In this document: one piece after another, positions 1-7,912 of the stretch | Layout of the letters: every line of letters begins with the position of its first letter | How positions within the stretch are numbered: the stretch's first letter is position 1 | Origin: Bacillota bacterium | GTDB lineage: Bacteria; Bacillota; Clostridia; Peptostreptococcales; Anaerovoracaceae | Direction: 5' to 3' | NCBI GenBank assembly: GCA_025361765.1 | Contig: JANYJS010000134.1 | Span: 1-33,385 of the forward strand | Length of the DNA stretch: 33,385 nt | Notes under the pieces: generated by a model | The model's database searches: none | What the model was told of the DNA's origin: nothing | What the model saw: the letters and a program-made list of their open reading frames with translations, nothing else | Made by a program: the position numbers and the translations under genes

Positions 1-240
1 ACACCAAACACCATCGGGTATATTTCCATCGGCGCACTTGATGATACCGTTAAAGCGATCAAAGTTGAAGGCATCGATGCTACAGAAGCTAATGTGCTAT
101 CTGGAGACTATAAAATCTCAAGACCATTCCTGTATCTGTCTAACACAGAGCTTACTCCTGCTGCTCAGGCATTTCTGGATTTCATCCTAAGTGCTGAAGG
201 ACAGGCAATCGTAGCGAAGGATTTCATACCGGTTCAATAA
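1..240 (+). CDS. pstS: Phosphate ABC transporter substrate-binding protein PstS, C-terminal part (5' end outside window)
   Basis: An open frame runs from base 1 to TAA at 238-240 and encodes the last 79 residues of a periplasmic-binding-type phosphate protein. It aligns by eye with the C-terminus of the complete PstS-like protein encoded at 9292-10479: both have TPxxIGYISxGxLD, then TEAN and YKISRPFLY, then an AxxIVAxDFI ending. PstS captures phosphate outside the membrane for the PstCAB importer. No pstC, pstA, pstB or phoU follows; the next gene is a polyphosphate kinase 260 bp downstream, after a hairpin. The two PstS copies are clearly paralogous but diverged. Whether this copy also has a stalk domain cannot be seen here. 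Confidence 0.9.
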   Translation, partial: TPNTIGYISIGALDDTVKAIKVEGIDATEANVLSGDYKISRPFLYLSNTELTPAAQAFLDFILSAEGQAIVAKDFIPVQ

Positions 241-328
241 TATAAAACCTCAAAACAAGATGTCTCAGGCAAGCGCCTAAAGGTTATTTGTAGAATACTA
301 AGATGAGATATCAAAACCTCTTAATATA

Positions 329-363
329 TGCAGGCGGATGCAAATTTGCCTGCAATTTTATTA
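329..363 (+). terminator. Candidate rho-independent terminator after pstS
   Basis: A 7-bp stem (TGCAGGC 329-335 with GCCTGCA 348-354) closes a 12-nt loop and is followed by a T-rich tail. It lies 89 bp after the pstS stop and would separate pstS from the polyphosphate operon. The T-run is interrupted, so termination may be partial. Confidence 0.5.
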
Positions 364-432
364 TAGCAGAAGAGCATTTATAGCTTATGACCGTGCAGAA
401 GTTGAAAGATATGAAAGCAGCATTAAATGTTG

Positions 433-438
433 TATAAT
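433..438 (+). promoter_or_regulatory. Candidate -10 element for the polyphosphate operon
   Basis: A perfect TATAAT at 433-438 lies 61 bp before the ppk2 start codon at 499. No convincing -35 hexamer is at 16-18 bp spacing, so this is a weak call. No TTNAC Pho-type repeats were found in 241-498, unlike upstream of the second pstS. Confidence 0.35.
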
Positions 439-498
439 ATAGATATATTGATTCAAGAAGCGAGACCTATTGTTTGTATGGACAAAAGGAGAAAAGTT

Positions 499-1359
499 AT
501 GGACACTAAAAAATATTGCTATAAAGGTGATACGAAATTTAAAATGAAAGACTTCGATACTAGTCAGAGCGGTGAACTTAAAAATAAAGAAGAAGCTGAT
601 ATTAACCACGAAGCCCAATTGATCCTTATTCAGGACTTGCAGAATAAATTCTATGCAGAGCATAAAGAGGGATTAGTCATCATTTTTCAGGCATTAGACG
701 CTGCCGGAAAAGATGGCGCAATTAATCATGTTATGAGCGGTATTAACCCAGAAGGTATAAACGTTTACAACTTTAAAAAACCATCTATAGAAGAGCTTGA
801 CCATGACTATTTATGGCGTGCCATGCGCGTGATGCCTGAAAGAGGTAAAATAGCCATTTTCAACCGATCCTATTATGAGGATGTATTAATTGACAAAGTC
901 CATAAGCTATATAAAGACTCAAACCTTCCGGATAGATGCAAAACAGACCGGATTTTTGAAGAGCGTTACGTGCAGATCAATAACTATGAAAAATATCTTT
1001 ATCAAAATGGGATTAGAGTGTTGAAGTTTTTTCTCAATATTTCCAAAGAAGAGCAGAAGAAGCAATTCTTGCAGCGCATAGATGATGAAAACAAAAACTG
1101 GAAGTTTTCCGATTATGATATGGTTGAAAGAGACTATTGGGCGGAGTACGAGGCTGCTTATAGTGATGCAATCAATACTACCTCAACCCATCACGCGCCA
1201 TGGTATATCATCCCTTCCGACAAGAAATGGTTTGCAAGGTCAGTTATTACAGAAGTAGTCATTCAAACCCTCGAAGACATCGATCCAAGTTATCCAAAGA
1301 TATCTCAAGAAAGAAAGAAAAAGCTTTTGGAATTTCGAAGCAAACTGATCAAAGAGTAA
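499..1359 (+). CDS. ppk2: Polyphosphate kinase 2 family protein
   Basis: Predicted 286-residue PPK2, which transfers phosphate between inorganic polyphosphate and nucleotides in the cytoplasm. The PPK2 P-loop ALDAAGKDG lies at about 65-73, and the lid/Walker B-like FNRSYYEDVL at 121-130, preceded by RAMPERG-like sequence (R110-G116). Length and motifs fit a single-domain PPK2. The ATG at 499 is preferred over in-frame TTG or ATG codons from 427 because it follows AAAGGAG at 485-491; the extra N-terminal residues would not belong to the family. It is the first gene of a set with ppx and ppk1, so phosphate storage and mobilisation are encoded together. Which nucleotide it prefers (ADP/GDP or AMP) cannot be read with confidence from the sequence. 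Confidence 0.93.
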   Translation: MDTKKYCYKGDTKFKMKDFDTSQSGELKNKEEADINHEAQLILIQDLQNKFYAEHKEGLVIIFQALDAAGKDGAINHVMSGINPEGINVYNFKKPSIEELDHDYLWRAMRVMPERGKIAIFNRSYYEDVLIDKVHKLYKDSNLPDRCKTDRIFEERYVQINNYEKYLYQNGIRVLKFFLNISKEEQKKQFLQRIDDENKNWKFSDYDMVERDYWAEYEAAYSDAINTTSTHHAPWYIIPSDKKWFARSVITEVVIQTLEDIDPSYPKISQERKKKLLEFRSKLIKE

Positions 1360-1482
1360 AGTGAAAAGTACGAGAAAAGATAAAAAAGTAAACAGTAAAT
1401 AGCAGAGATAAAAAATCCGAGATTACAGAGTAAAAAGCAAACAGGACCTAGCTTTTTCAATTTAATGAGTTGGAGGCATAAA
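1360..1482. other. A-rich, T-poor spacer between ppk2 and ppx
   Basis: The 123-bp gap is strikingly purine-rich on the plus strand, with recurring AGTAAA/AAAAGTA words and no stable hairpin. It probably is an unstructured intercistronic leader ending in the GGAGG at 1472-1476 used by ppx. No promoter or terminator is evident. Confidence 0.4.
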
Positions 1483-3009
1483 ATGGTCAAAGTTGGCATA
1501 ATCGATATTGGATCAAACTCAATGCGTATGATTGTTATTCGGGTTCGCCCGGATGGCTCCTTTAAGCTGATTGATGAGGTTAAAGAGAGCGTAAGACTTG
1601 GAGAGAATGAGAATAATGAGAGTTCCTTTGCATTGAGCAAAGATAAGATAAACTATGCTCTTGAGACATTAAGTTTTTTCATGGATCTGAGTAAAGCCCT
1701 TTCTGTAGATAAAATCATTTGTGTAGCTACCGAGGCAGTGAGAAGGGCACCAAATCGTTCGGTATTGCTTGATAAGGCAAAATCAGAGCTTGGGCTTGAA
1801 ATCCGCGTCCTTACAGGTAAAGAAGAAGCCTATTATGACTATGTTGGGGCTGTAAACACATTAAATCTTACGGATTGTTTGATTATGGATATTGGCGGAA
1901 GCAGCACTGAATTGATTCGCGTTGAGGATAATCTGATATCGCATTCCATCAGTCTGCCTTTCGGAGCCATCACAATTTCTCAAATGTTCAATCTTAAAAA
2001 CGCCGTGAGTGAGCAAACTAAAAAGAAAATGTATCGCTATCTCAATGAAAAATTCGGCAGCCTTAGTTGGATTTATGGCGCTGGCCCACTCATTGGGATT
2101 GGTGGGTCTTTTCGAAATATTGCAAAAATTGATCGTAAGCTAAAGAATTATCCGCTGGATATCGCACATAACTATGCTTTATCGTCGGGGATGCTATTTG
2201 ACATTCAAAACCAACTTAACAAGGTTTCAGCTGAAGAACGAAAAGAAGTAAAAGGCTTGTCAAAGGATAGGGCGGATATTACGCCTGGGGCACTTGCGGA
2301 AATTTCCGTGCTTTTGGAGATGACAGGCACTTCCAGTATTCTGATCAGTGGCGCTGGTCTTCGTGAGGGACTTTTCTTCGACTGGCTCCTTCAGGCTAAG
2401 CAACCAGTGAAGGATGTTCTCAGCTTTTCCACTCAAAATATCATGAGCAATTATGAAATTAATCAGAGCCATGCAAGGCATGTATGGGAAATCTCAAATC
2501 AACTTTACAATCAGATGATGGTTGACCTCAATATTGACGCCAATTGCCGAAAGGTTTTAAAAACTGCTGCTCTGCTCCATGACGGCGGCATTAATATCAG
2601 CTATTATGATCATCACAAACACTCCTTTTATAAAATATTGCATAGCCGGGTTAATGGACTAAGCCAAAAGGAACTGGTTATGGCAGCGTGGGTGGCCTCA
2701 CTGCATAGAAAGGATGACGTTAAAATAGAAGGACCCTACCGAACAATCCTGAGTAGTGACGAGGTAATTACTGTTCAAAAACTGGGCATTTTACTTCAGT
2801 TAGCTGAAAGCTTTGACAGAAGACAAAACAGCAATGTGTTTAAAGTGCAATGCCTAATTGAAAAAAACGCCGTTACGATTAAAGTCTCGGCTAAGGTGAG
2901 CCCGGGACTTGAGATCAAGGATGCCCAAAATGCTGCTTCGAAATTTAAAAAAGTGTTTAAACGTCAACTCTATATAGAGATGGCTAATACAGAAAAGTCT
3001 GATTTTTGA
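1483..3009 (+). CDS. ppx: Exopolyphosphatase, Ppx/GppA family, with HD-type C-terminal domain
   Basis: Predicted 508-residue Ppx/GppA phosphatase that releases phosphate from polyphosphate chain ends and/or converts pppGpp to ppGpp. The ASKHA-fold signature GIIDIGSNSMRM is at residues 5-16, the TEAVRRAPN segment near 88-96 carries the usual catalytic Glu region, and the glycine loop MDIGGSSTELI follows. The C-terminal third has an HD-like helix bundle (AALLHDGG, then HHKHSFY). ATG 1483 is chosen over the upstream ATG at 1465 because GGAGG at 1472-1476 sits 6 bp before it and the family starts close to the GIIDIG motif. It lies 16 bp before ppk1, so the two are surely cotranscribed. Ppx and GppA cannot be separated by motif alone, but the ppk neighbours favour polyphosphatase. 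Confidence 0.93.
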   Translation: MVKVGIIDIGSNSMRMIVIRVRPDGSFKLIDEVKESVRLGENENNESSFALSKDKINYALETLSFFMDLSKALSVDKIICVATEAVRRAPNRSVLLDKAKSELGLEIRVLTGKEEAYYDYVGAVNTLNLTDCLIMDIGGSSTELIRVEDNLISHSISLPFGAITISQMFNLKNAVSEQTKKKMYRYLNEKFGSLSWIYGAGPLIGIGGSFRNIAKIDRKLKNYPLDIAHNYALSSGMLFDIQNQLNKVSAEERKEVKGLSKDRADITPGALAEISVLLEMTGTSSILISGAGLREGLFFDWLLQAKQPVKDVLSFSTQNIMSNYEINQSHARHVWEISNQLYNQMMVDLNIDANCRKVLKTAALLHDGGINISYYDHHKHSFYKILHSRVNGLSQKELVMAAWVASLHRKDDVKIEGPYRTILSSDEVITVQKLGILLQLAESFDRRQNSNVFKVQCLIEKNAVTIKVSAKVSPGLEIKDAQNAASKFKKVFKRQLYIEMANTEKSDF

Positions 3010-3025
3010 GAGGGAGTGGTGACAC

Positions 3026-5077
3026 TTGAAAGAAAAAAGATTTATTAATCGGGAGCTTAGCTGGCTCGAATTTAACAAGCGCGTGCTTGAAGAAGTGACG
3101 TATCCCCATAACCCCATTTTTGAACGACTCAAATTTGCCTCCATCGTCAGCTCCAATCTTGATGAATTCTTCATGATACGGGTTGCATCTGTGCATGATC
3201 AGATTCAGGCTGGACTAAAAAAAGTGGATCCATCAGGATTAAGCACTAAGGCAATAATGAATAAGATTTCTGAAGGAGCTCATGAGTTAGTAGAATCGCT
3301 TTATCAGAAATACAACTTATCCCTGCTTAGGTGCCTAAAAAAGGAGAAAATTTATATTATAAAAAAGAAAGATCTAAGTGCGGAGCAGCATCAATTCGTT
3401 GATGTCTATTTTGACAAAAGCATTTTCCCGGTGCTGACGCCAATGGCAGTTGATCTAGGAAGACCCTTCCCGCTGGTTTTAAACAAGAGCCTTAATATCG
3501 CCCTATTAGTAGCGGCCTATAATGATAAAAAGAATTATAGATTTACGACAGTTCAGGTACCTTCTGTCTTAAAAAGACTAATTGAACTGCCTAGCTCGGG
3601 AAGTAAAAGACAGTTTATTCTTCTGGAAGATGTCATCAAAATGAAACTAAATAAAGTATTTGTTGGCTACCATATTTTAGCCAAAGCCAATTATCGGATT
3701 ACGCGCAATGCAGACTTAAGCATCAATGAAGAAGGCGCAGAAGACTTACTTGAGGTCATAGAAGAATCTCTGAGACGACGCAAATGGGGCGTTGCTATTC
3801 GTCTCGAAATAGAAAAAGGTGCAGACGCAAGGATTCTGAACCGCTTGCTTGCCGAACTTGAAATCAACCAGGATCAGGTATATTTTATACCTGGGCCGAT
3901 TGACCTAAATTTTCTCAAGAGAATTTCTGGACTAAAGGGGTACGAGCATCTACTTTATCCCATTTTGAAACCGGCGCCCAATGGGAGTTTGATAGATACT
4001 GAAAACATATTCGAAGCGATACGAAGGGGCGATATTTTGATGCATCACCCTTATCATTCGTTTCAACCCATCATTGACCTTGTTAAGAATGCTGCCTATG
4101 ACCCTAAGGTTCTAGCTATCAAGCAGACTCTTTATCGTGTAAGCGACAATTCGCCTATTGTTGAAGCCCTAGTTGCTGCAGCGGAAAACGGTAAACAAGT
4201 TACAGTCATGGTTGAAATCAAGGCTAGGTTTGACGAACAGAACAATATACAGTGGGCCAAGCGCCTAGAAACTGCTGGCTGCCATGTCATTTACGGTTTT
4301 GCAGGTTTGAAGACTCACTGCAAAATATTACTAATTGTCAGACGAGAAGAGGACGAAATCAGAAGATATGTTCATATGAGCACAGGAAACTATAATGAAC
4401 AAACGGCGTCTCTTTATACAGATATTAGCCTGCTTACATCGAACGCTTATTTCGGCACTGACGCTTCAAATCTTTTTAATATGCTTTCTGGACTTTCCCA
4501 GCCTCTCGACATGAATCGTTTCTGTCTGGCGCCTTATAACCTGCGAGAGGAAATGATGGCGTTGATCCAAAGAGAGAGGACCAATGCCTCTCAGGGAAAG
4601 AAAGCAAAGATTATTATGAAGCTGAATTCGCTGGTGGATACGGACATCATAGAAGCGCTTTATCTGGCTTCTAAAGCGGGCGTGATCATCGAACTGATTG
4701 TCAGGGGGATATGCTGTTTAAAACCAGGAGTGCCAAACGTCAGTGAGAATATCACTGTAATAAGTATAGTTGGCAGATTCCTTGAACACAGCAGGATTTT
4801 CTATTTCTATAACGATGGGGCAGAAAAAATATACTTATCCAGCGCTGATCTGATGGAGAGAAATTTGGACAGGCGAATAGAGGTTATGTTCCCTATAGAC
4901 GATCAGATATTGAAGCTTGAAGTCAAAAATATATTAAGCATTAGCCTAAGGGATATCGAAAAATCAAGAAAGTTACTGCCGGATGGTACTTATAGAAGAA
5001 TTAAGGCCAGCGGCAAAAACAAAGTGAACAGTCAAGATTTATTATATCAAGAGGCTCTTGAGGCCATTCATCTTTGA
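3026..5077 (+). CDS. ppk1: Polyphosphate kinase 1
   Basis: Predicted 683-residue PPK1, which builds polyphosphate from ATP via a phosphohistidine. The N-terminus has the family signature FINRELSWLEFNKRVLEE and SNLDEFFMIRVASV. The two phospholipase-D-like catalytic domains carry His431 (in GLKTHCK) and His588 (in FLEHSRIF), matching His435 and His592 of the E. coli enzyme at nearly the same spacing. The start is TTG at 3026: GGGAG at 3012-3016 is well spaced, and nearby GTG codons are out of frame. Full length for the family. Encoding PPK1, PPK2 and Ppx in one operon lets the cell make and use polyphosphate from one transcript. Confidence 0.97.
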   Translation: MKEKRFINRELSWLEFNKRVLEEVTYPHNPIFERLKFASIVSSNLDEFFMIRVASVHDQIQAGLKKVDPSGLSTKAIMNKISEGAHELVESLYQKYNLSLLRCLKKEKIYIIKKKDLSAEQHQFVDVYFDKSIFPVLTPMAVDLGRPFPLVLNKSLNIALLVAAYNDKKNYRFTTVQVPSVLKRLIELPSSGSKRQFILLEDVIKMKLNKVFVGYHILAKANYRITRNADLSINEEGAEDLLEVIEESLRRRKWGVAIRLEIEKGADARILNRLLAELEINQDQVYFIPGPIDLNFLKRISGLKGYEHLLYPILKPAPNGSLIDTENIFEAIRRGDILMHHPYHSFQPIIDLVKNAAYDPKVLAIKQTLYRVSDNSPIVEALVAAAENGKQVTVMVEIKARFDEQNNIQWAKRLETAGCHVIYGFAGLKTHCKILLIVRREEDEIRRYVHMSTGNYNEQTASLYTDISLLTSNAYFGTDASNLFNMLSGLSQPLDMNRFCLAPYNLREEMMALIQRERTNASQGKKAKIIMKLNSLVDTDIIEALYLASKAGVIIELIVRGICCLKPGVPNVSENITVISIVGRFLEHSRIFYFYNDGAEKIYLSSADLMERNLDRRIEVMFPIDDQILKLEVKNILSISLRDIEKSRKLLPDGTYRRIKASGKNKVNSQDLLYQEALEAIHL

Positions 5078-5104
5078 GAGTAATAGTGAAGAGGAGATAA
5101 TACC

Positions 5105-5500
5105 ATGAACGGAGATACTAGTGTAAAAGAAACAAAAACGCCTAGAAAAGTAGCATCAAAACCTAAGGTAAAAGTACAGGCAATAGAGGAAATTCTAACC
5201 GCAGATGCTTTGCCAGTATGGCCAGTCCAAGACAAAGAAGCAGAAAAAGAAAAAACAGTTAAAGCTGAAGAAAAATTAACTGACCAGGAAAAGAAAGAAA
5301 AGGTTAAGAAGATTCGCTCATTATGTAAGCTAGTCAAACGAGACTATCTCAAAAAGCACTTTAAGGAATACCAGGAGCTGGTAACTGATCCGCTTTATAT
5401 CTGTCGCAAATGCGGTAGAGTTGCAAAGGAAAAGAAGTACCTGTGCCGCCCTGTGCTAATCTTGATGGAAGCACCAGAGAAAGCGGCAGAAACTCTCTAA
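5105..5500 (+). CDS. Small basic protein with C-terminal CxxC-x10-C motif, last gene of the polyphosphate operon
   Basis: A 131-residue protein of unknown function, 27 bp after ppk1 with ribosome site GAGGAG and ATG at 5105. Residues 1-70 are rich in Lys, Glu and Ala and look disordered. Residues 70-120 form a compact region with Cys74, Cys100, Cys103 and Cys114 (CRKCGRVAKEKKYLC), which could bind one zinc or form disulfides. There is no signal peptide or membrane segment, so it is probably cytoplasmic. Its strong positive charge would suit contact with an anionic polymer such as polyphosphate or nucleic acid; that is inference. A clear terminator follows, so it closes the operon. I do not recognise a named family. 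Confidence 0.8.
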   Translation: MNGDTSVKETKTPRKVASKPKVKVQAIEEILTADALPVWPVQDKEAEKEKTVKAEEKLTDQEKKEKVKKIRSLCKLVKRDYLKKHFKEYQELVTDPLYICRKCGRVAKEKKYLCRPVLILMEAPEKAAETL

Positions 5501-5521
5501 AAAAAACTAAAAAATTGATGG

Positions 5522-5551
5522 GCAAGGTCACAAAAAAGGACCTTGCACTTT
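5522..5551 (+). terminator. Terminator of the polyphosphate operon
   Basis: Perfect 8-bp stem GCAAGGTC (5522-5529) with GACCTTGC (5539-5546), 9-nt A-rich loop, then ACTTTTG. It lies 21 bp after the stop of the small Cys protein. Confidence 0.75.
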
Positions 5552-5652
5552 TGTCGATTATACCTACTTGCTGGGATTCAAATTCGAACTGCTGAGGCTT
5601 AAACTGAAATCTATAATTTTTCGCTCATATTCTACTTCCATTAAGGGGGATG

Positions 5653-5892
5653 TCAGCAAAAAATCTGCTGGTCCCCTCCAAGGGGGCCGCTTTTATAGGC
5701 AAGAACGGGAAGACCCGTAGCTGTCGATACAAGCTTCGCAGTAGTTCCTGTTCCGCATAAATGATGTTTACTTAAGATATCTTTGTTTTCAATTGCCCAA
5801 TCCACCACCTCGCTTTTCTTATTATCATGGGCAATAATAACGATATTCTTACACTTTTCCATTTTAATATACTCATAAATTTGTTTGATCAC
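5653..5892 (-). pseudogene. mgsA: Truncated methylglyoxal synthase
   Basis: The 79-residue product matches only the N-terminal half of methylglyoxal synthase, the enzyme that turns dihydroxyacetone phosphate into methylglyoxal. The family signatures IVIIAHDNKK, CGTGTTAKLV and SGPLGGDQQI are present, but two codons after GGDQQI the frame stops. The second half, with the catalytic Asp and His region, is absent in all frames down to the ppk-operon terminator, so a deletion rather than a simple frameshift is indicated. GTG at 5892 is preferred as the former start because AAGGAG lies 6 bp upstream; an in-frame TTG at 5916 is the alternative. The protein cannot form the full active site and is probably a relic. 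Confidence 0.75.
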
Positions 5893-5924
5893 TTTAGACT
5901 CCTTTTCATTTGTCAATTGAATAA

Positions 5925-5954
5925 ATTTATGGCTTGTCCGAAAATGCCATAAAT
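5925..5954 (-). terminator. Hairpin after the EAL/GGDEF gene
   Basis: Perfect 9-bp inverted repeat ATTTATGGC (5925-5933) and GCCATAAAT (5946-5954) with a 12-nt loop, immediately downstream of the stop at 5964 on the minus strand and followed by TTATTC. The AT-rich stem and poor T-run make it a modest terminator; it could also lie in the leader of the mgsA relic. Confidence 0.45.
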
Positions 5955-5963
5955 ATAAATATG

Positions 5964-7721
5964 CTATGCGATTATGAAGTTGCTGCCGGCAATTTCCTTA
6001 CAGTCTTTTTTAACTTTCCCGACATGTTCGCTCAAGTCGAATATGGATGCATAATTCTTACTGGCAACTCCAGCAATAGAAATAGATAATAACGGAAAAC
6101 TTTCCTCTATGCCATACCTGTTCCTTGATATGATAAACCCTTTATTAATATCATCTTGATTATAAAAGCTTAAGATAGACCTGTCAAATTCATCGATTAC
6201 TGCTTCACAGGTTCTGATGACTTGTTCCTTATCCACTATTGCCAGAAAATCATCTCCGCCAATATGTCCGATAAAAAAATCCGTCGGAATATTGCCCTTT
6301 AAAATTCTTGTAAAGCATTTTAAGACACGATCGCCATTTTCAAAACCATAGACATCGTTATAAGCTTTAAAATTATCCAAATCGAAATACAGGATGTAAA
6401 AATCAAAATCAGAGACAAGGCATTTTTCTAATTGTTGTTCGATAAGAAGATTTCCTGGAAGCTCCGATAAGGGATTCAAATGCTTAGCATTTAGAATTTC
6501 AATTTCTATGGATTTTTCCAGAAGCTCTTTTACCGTTACGATTCCGATATATTTATTTTCTTTCACAACAGTAATGAAATCATAAATCTTATCATAATCC
6601 CTCTGCATTGCTTTTTTGGCTACAACATCAATAGTAGTCTGATAATCGACCTGCATAAATTCTGTGCTTAAAATATTCTTGATGGGCTTGTTTGCATACA
6701 GAGTATAGCCATATTGGCCGCTTATTACCTTATAGAGATCATTTCTGGTTATTACGCCAAGGAGGGTTTTGCCCTCTAAAACACAGAACCCTGGTGAGCT
6801 GCGATCAACTTTCATCATATCGTGTACTTGGGAAACAAGAATATTGGGCGATATCGTTCGCAAAGGCCTACAAATATTTTTGATATAAATATCTGAAATC
6901 CTTGAACCAAACAAGTGATTTTTTTTCATATTTGCTTCATTGATGGTGTGAATAATAGTCTCATCAATTGGCAATATCACTGCGTTTGGCCTTTGGATCA
7001 AATACCCTTGACCATACTGAACCCCAATTTCGATCAGTTTAAAAAGTTCGTTCTCTGTTTCTATTCCTTCAGCAATCAGCAGAGTGTTTGACAAGGATGC
7101 AAATTCCGACATGCTTCTGATTAAAGACTGCTTTGTCACATCCTTATCGACATCTCTGACTAGATTCATATCAAGCTTTATAAAATGAGGCTTGATGTCC
7201 GATATTAGATTCAAACCCGAATAGCCAGCCCCGGCATCGTCGATGGCGATCTTATAATTCTGGTCTTTATAATTTTGAACGATCTGGATAAAATCGGCAA
7301 TATTTTTTATCGCCTCTCTTTCCGTTATTTCAAAGATAAGTCTTTCTGGATCGATTGCGTATTTATTAAGATATTCTTTGGTAAAGCCTTGCCTAAATTT
7401 GACGTCGTGCATGATGTTGGGATTAACATTTAAAAATAGTTTAATTTCTGTCTTCATTGTATAGACTGCTTCAAGGGCTTTTGTACGGCATAAGGATTCA
7501 AGTTCCCAGAGCTTGTTGCATTTTTCGGCATAGTCAAACAGGTTTATGGGACTTTCCATCTGAGTGTCAATAGGGCCTCTGCTCAGAGCCTCATAGCCAT
7601 ATGCTGAGCCATCGCGTAAAGAGACTATTGGCTGAAAGACAGTTCGAATATCCCTTTTTATTAGTACGTCTAAAAATTGTTCGATAGTATCATTTTCAAA
7701 TGCTTCTTGGCATTCACTCAA
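5964..7721 (-). CDS. c-di-GMP signalling protein: EAL phosphodiesterase, tandem CBS, degenerate GGDEF
   Basis: 585 residues, no membrane segment, so probably a soluble cytoplasmic regulator of c-di-GMP. The EAL domain (about 25-255) keeps the metal and catalytic residues: Glu44 of EAL, Asn99, Glu131, Asp161-Asp162, Lys182, Glu218 and Gln238, so phosphodiesterase activity is likely. A CBS pair (about 285-405) may sense an adenine nucleotide. The C-terminal GGDEF-fold (about 410-580) has GGDDF at 488-492 instead of GG(D/E)EF and no RxxD inhibitory site, so it may be inactive or bind GTP as a regulatory site. The start is TTG at 7721, 7 bp after AGGAGG; no in-frame ATG is close. It is divergent from the PAP2 gene and shares a 190-bp intergenic region with it. 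Confidence 0.93.
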   Translation of the reverse strand: MSECQEAFENDTIEQFLDVLIKRDIRTVFQPIVSLRDGSAYGYEALSRGPIDTQMESPINLFDYAEKCNKLWELESLCRTKALEAVYTMKTEIKLFLNVNPNIMHDVKFRQGFTKEYLNKYAIDPERLIFEITEREAIKNIADFIQIVQNYKDQNYKIAIDDAGAGYSGLNLISDIKPHFIKLDMNLVRDVDKDVTKQSLIRSMSEFASLSNTLLIAEGIETENELFKLIEIGVQYGQGYLIQRPNAVILPIDETIIHTINEANMKKNHLFGSRISDIYIKNICRPLRTISPNILVSQVHDMMKVDRSSPGFCVLEGKTLLGVITRNDLYKVISGQYGYTLYANKPIKNILSTEFMQVDYQTTIDVVAKKAMQRDYDKIYDFITVVKENKYIGIVTVKELLEKSIEIEILNAKHLNPLSELPGNLLIEQQLEKCLVSDFDFYILYFDLDNFKAYNDVYGFENGDRVLKCFTRILKGNIPTDFFIGHIGGDDFLAIVDKEQVIRTCEAVIDEFDRSILSFYNQDDINKGFIISRNRYGIEESFPLLSISIAGVASKNYASIFDLSEHVGKVKKDCKEIAGSNFIIA

Positions 7722-7826
7722 GCAAATCCCTCCTTAGTTCTTTTAACAGCTTTATTATATAACTTGAGTTGGTTGGCCGTGTTAACTGCATGTAAAACAT
7801 AAGTTAAAATAAGGATATGTTAAGAT

Positions 7827-7854
7827 TTTACACAATTTTCACTTAGTCTTAACA
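7827..7854 (+). promoter_or_regulatory. Pho box: three TTNAC direct repeats at 11-bp spacing upstream of PAP2/response regulator
   Basis: TTTACA (7827-7832), TTCACT (7838-7843) and TTAACA (7849-7854) repeat with exactly 11-bp period in the same orientation, the known arrangement of PhoP/PhoB half-sites (B. subtilis consensus TTNACA). An AT-rich -10-like TAAAAT follows at 7875-7880 and the PAP2 start is at 7913. The same arrangement is seen before pstS (10549-10598), which raises confidence. It implies the operon, including its response regulator, is phosphate-controlled and possibly autoregulated. Confidence 0.7.
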
Positions 7855-7912
7855 AGGAGTCAATAAAACTCATGTAAAATAAAGGTAAAACCTGTACTTG
7901 AAAGGAGATTTT

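Noticed and set aside
385..663. 92-codon minus-strand frame
   Set aside because: Antisense to the ppk2 start, no ribosome site, Phe-rich translation typical of a shadow frame.
5560..5600. tRNA-like GGGATTC...TTCGAAC text
   Set aside because: The expected T-stem does not pair and no D-arm, anticodon arm or acceptor is found on either strand.
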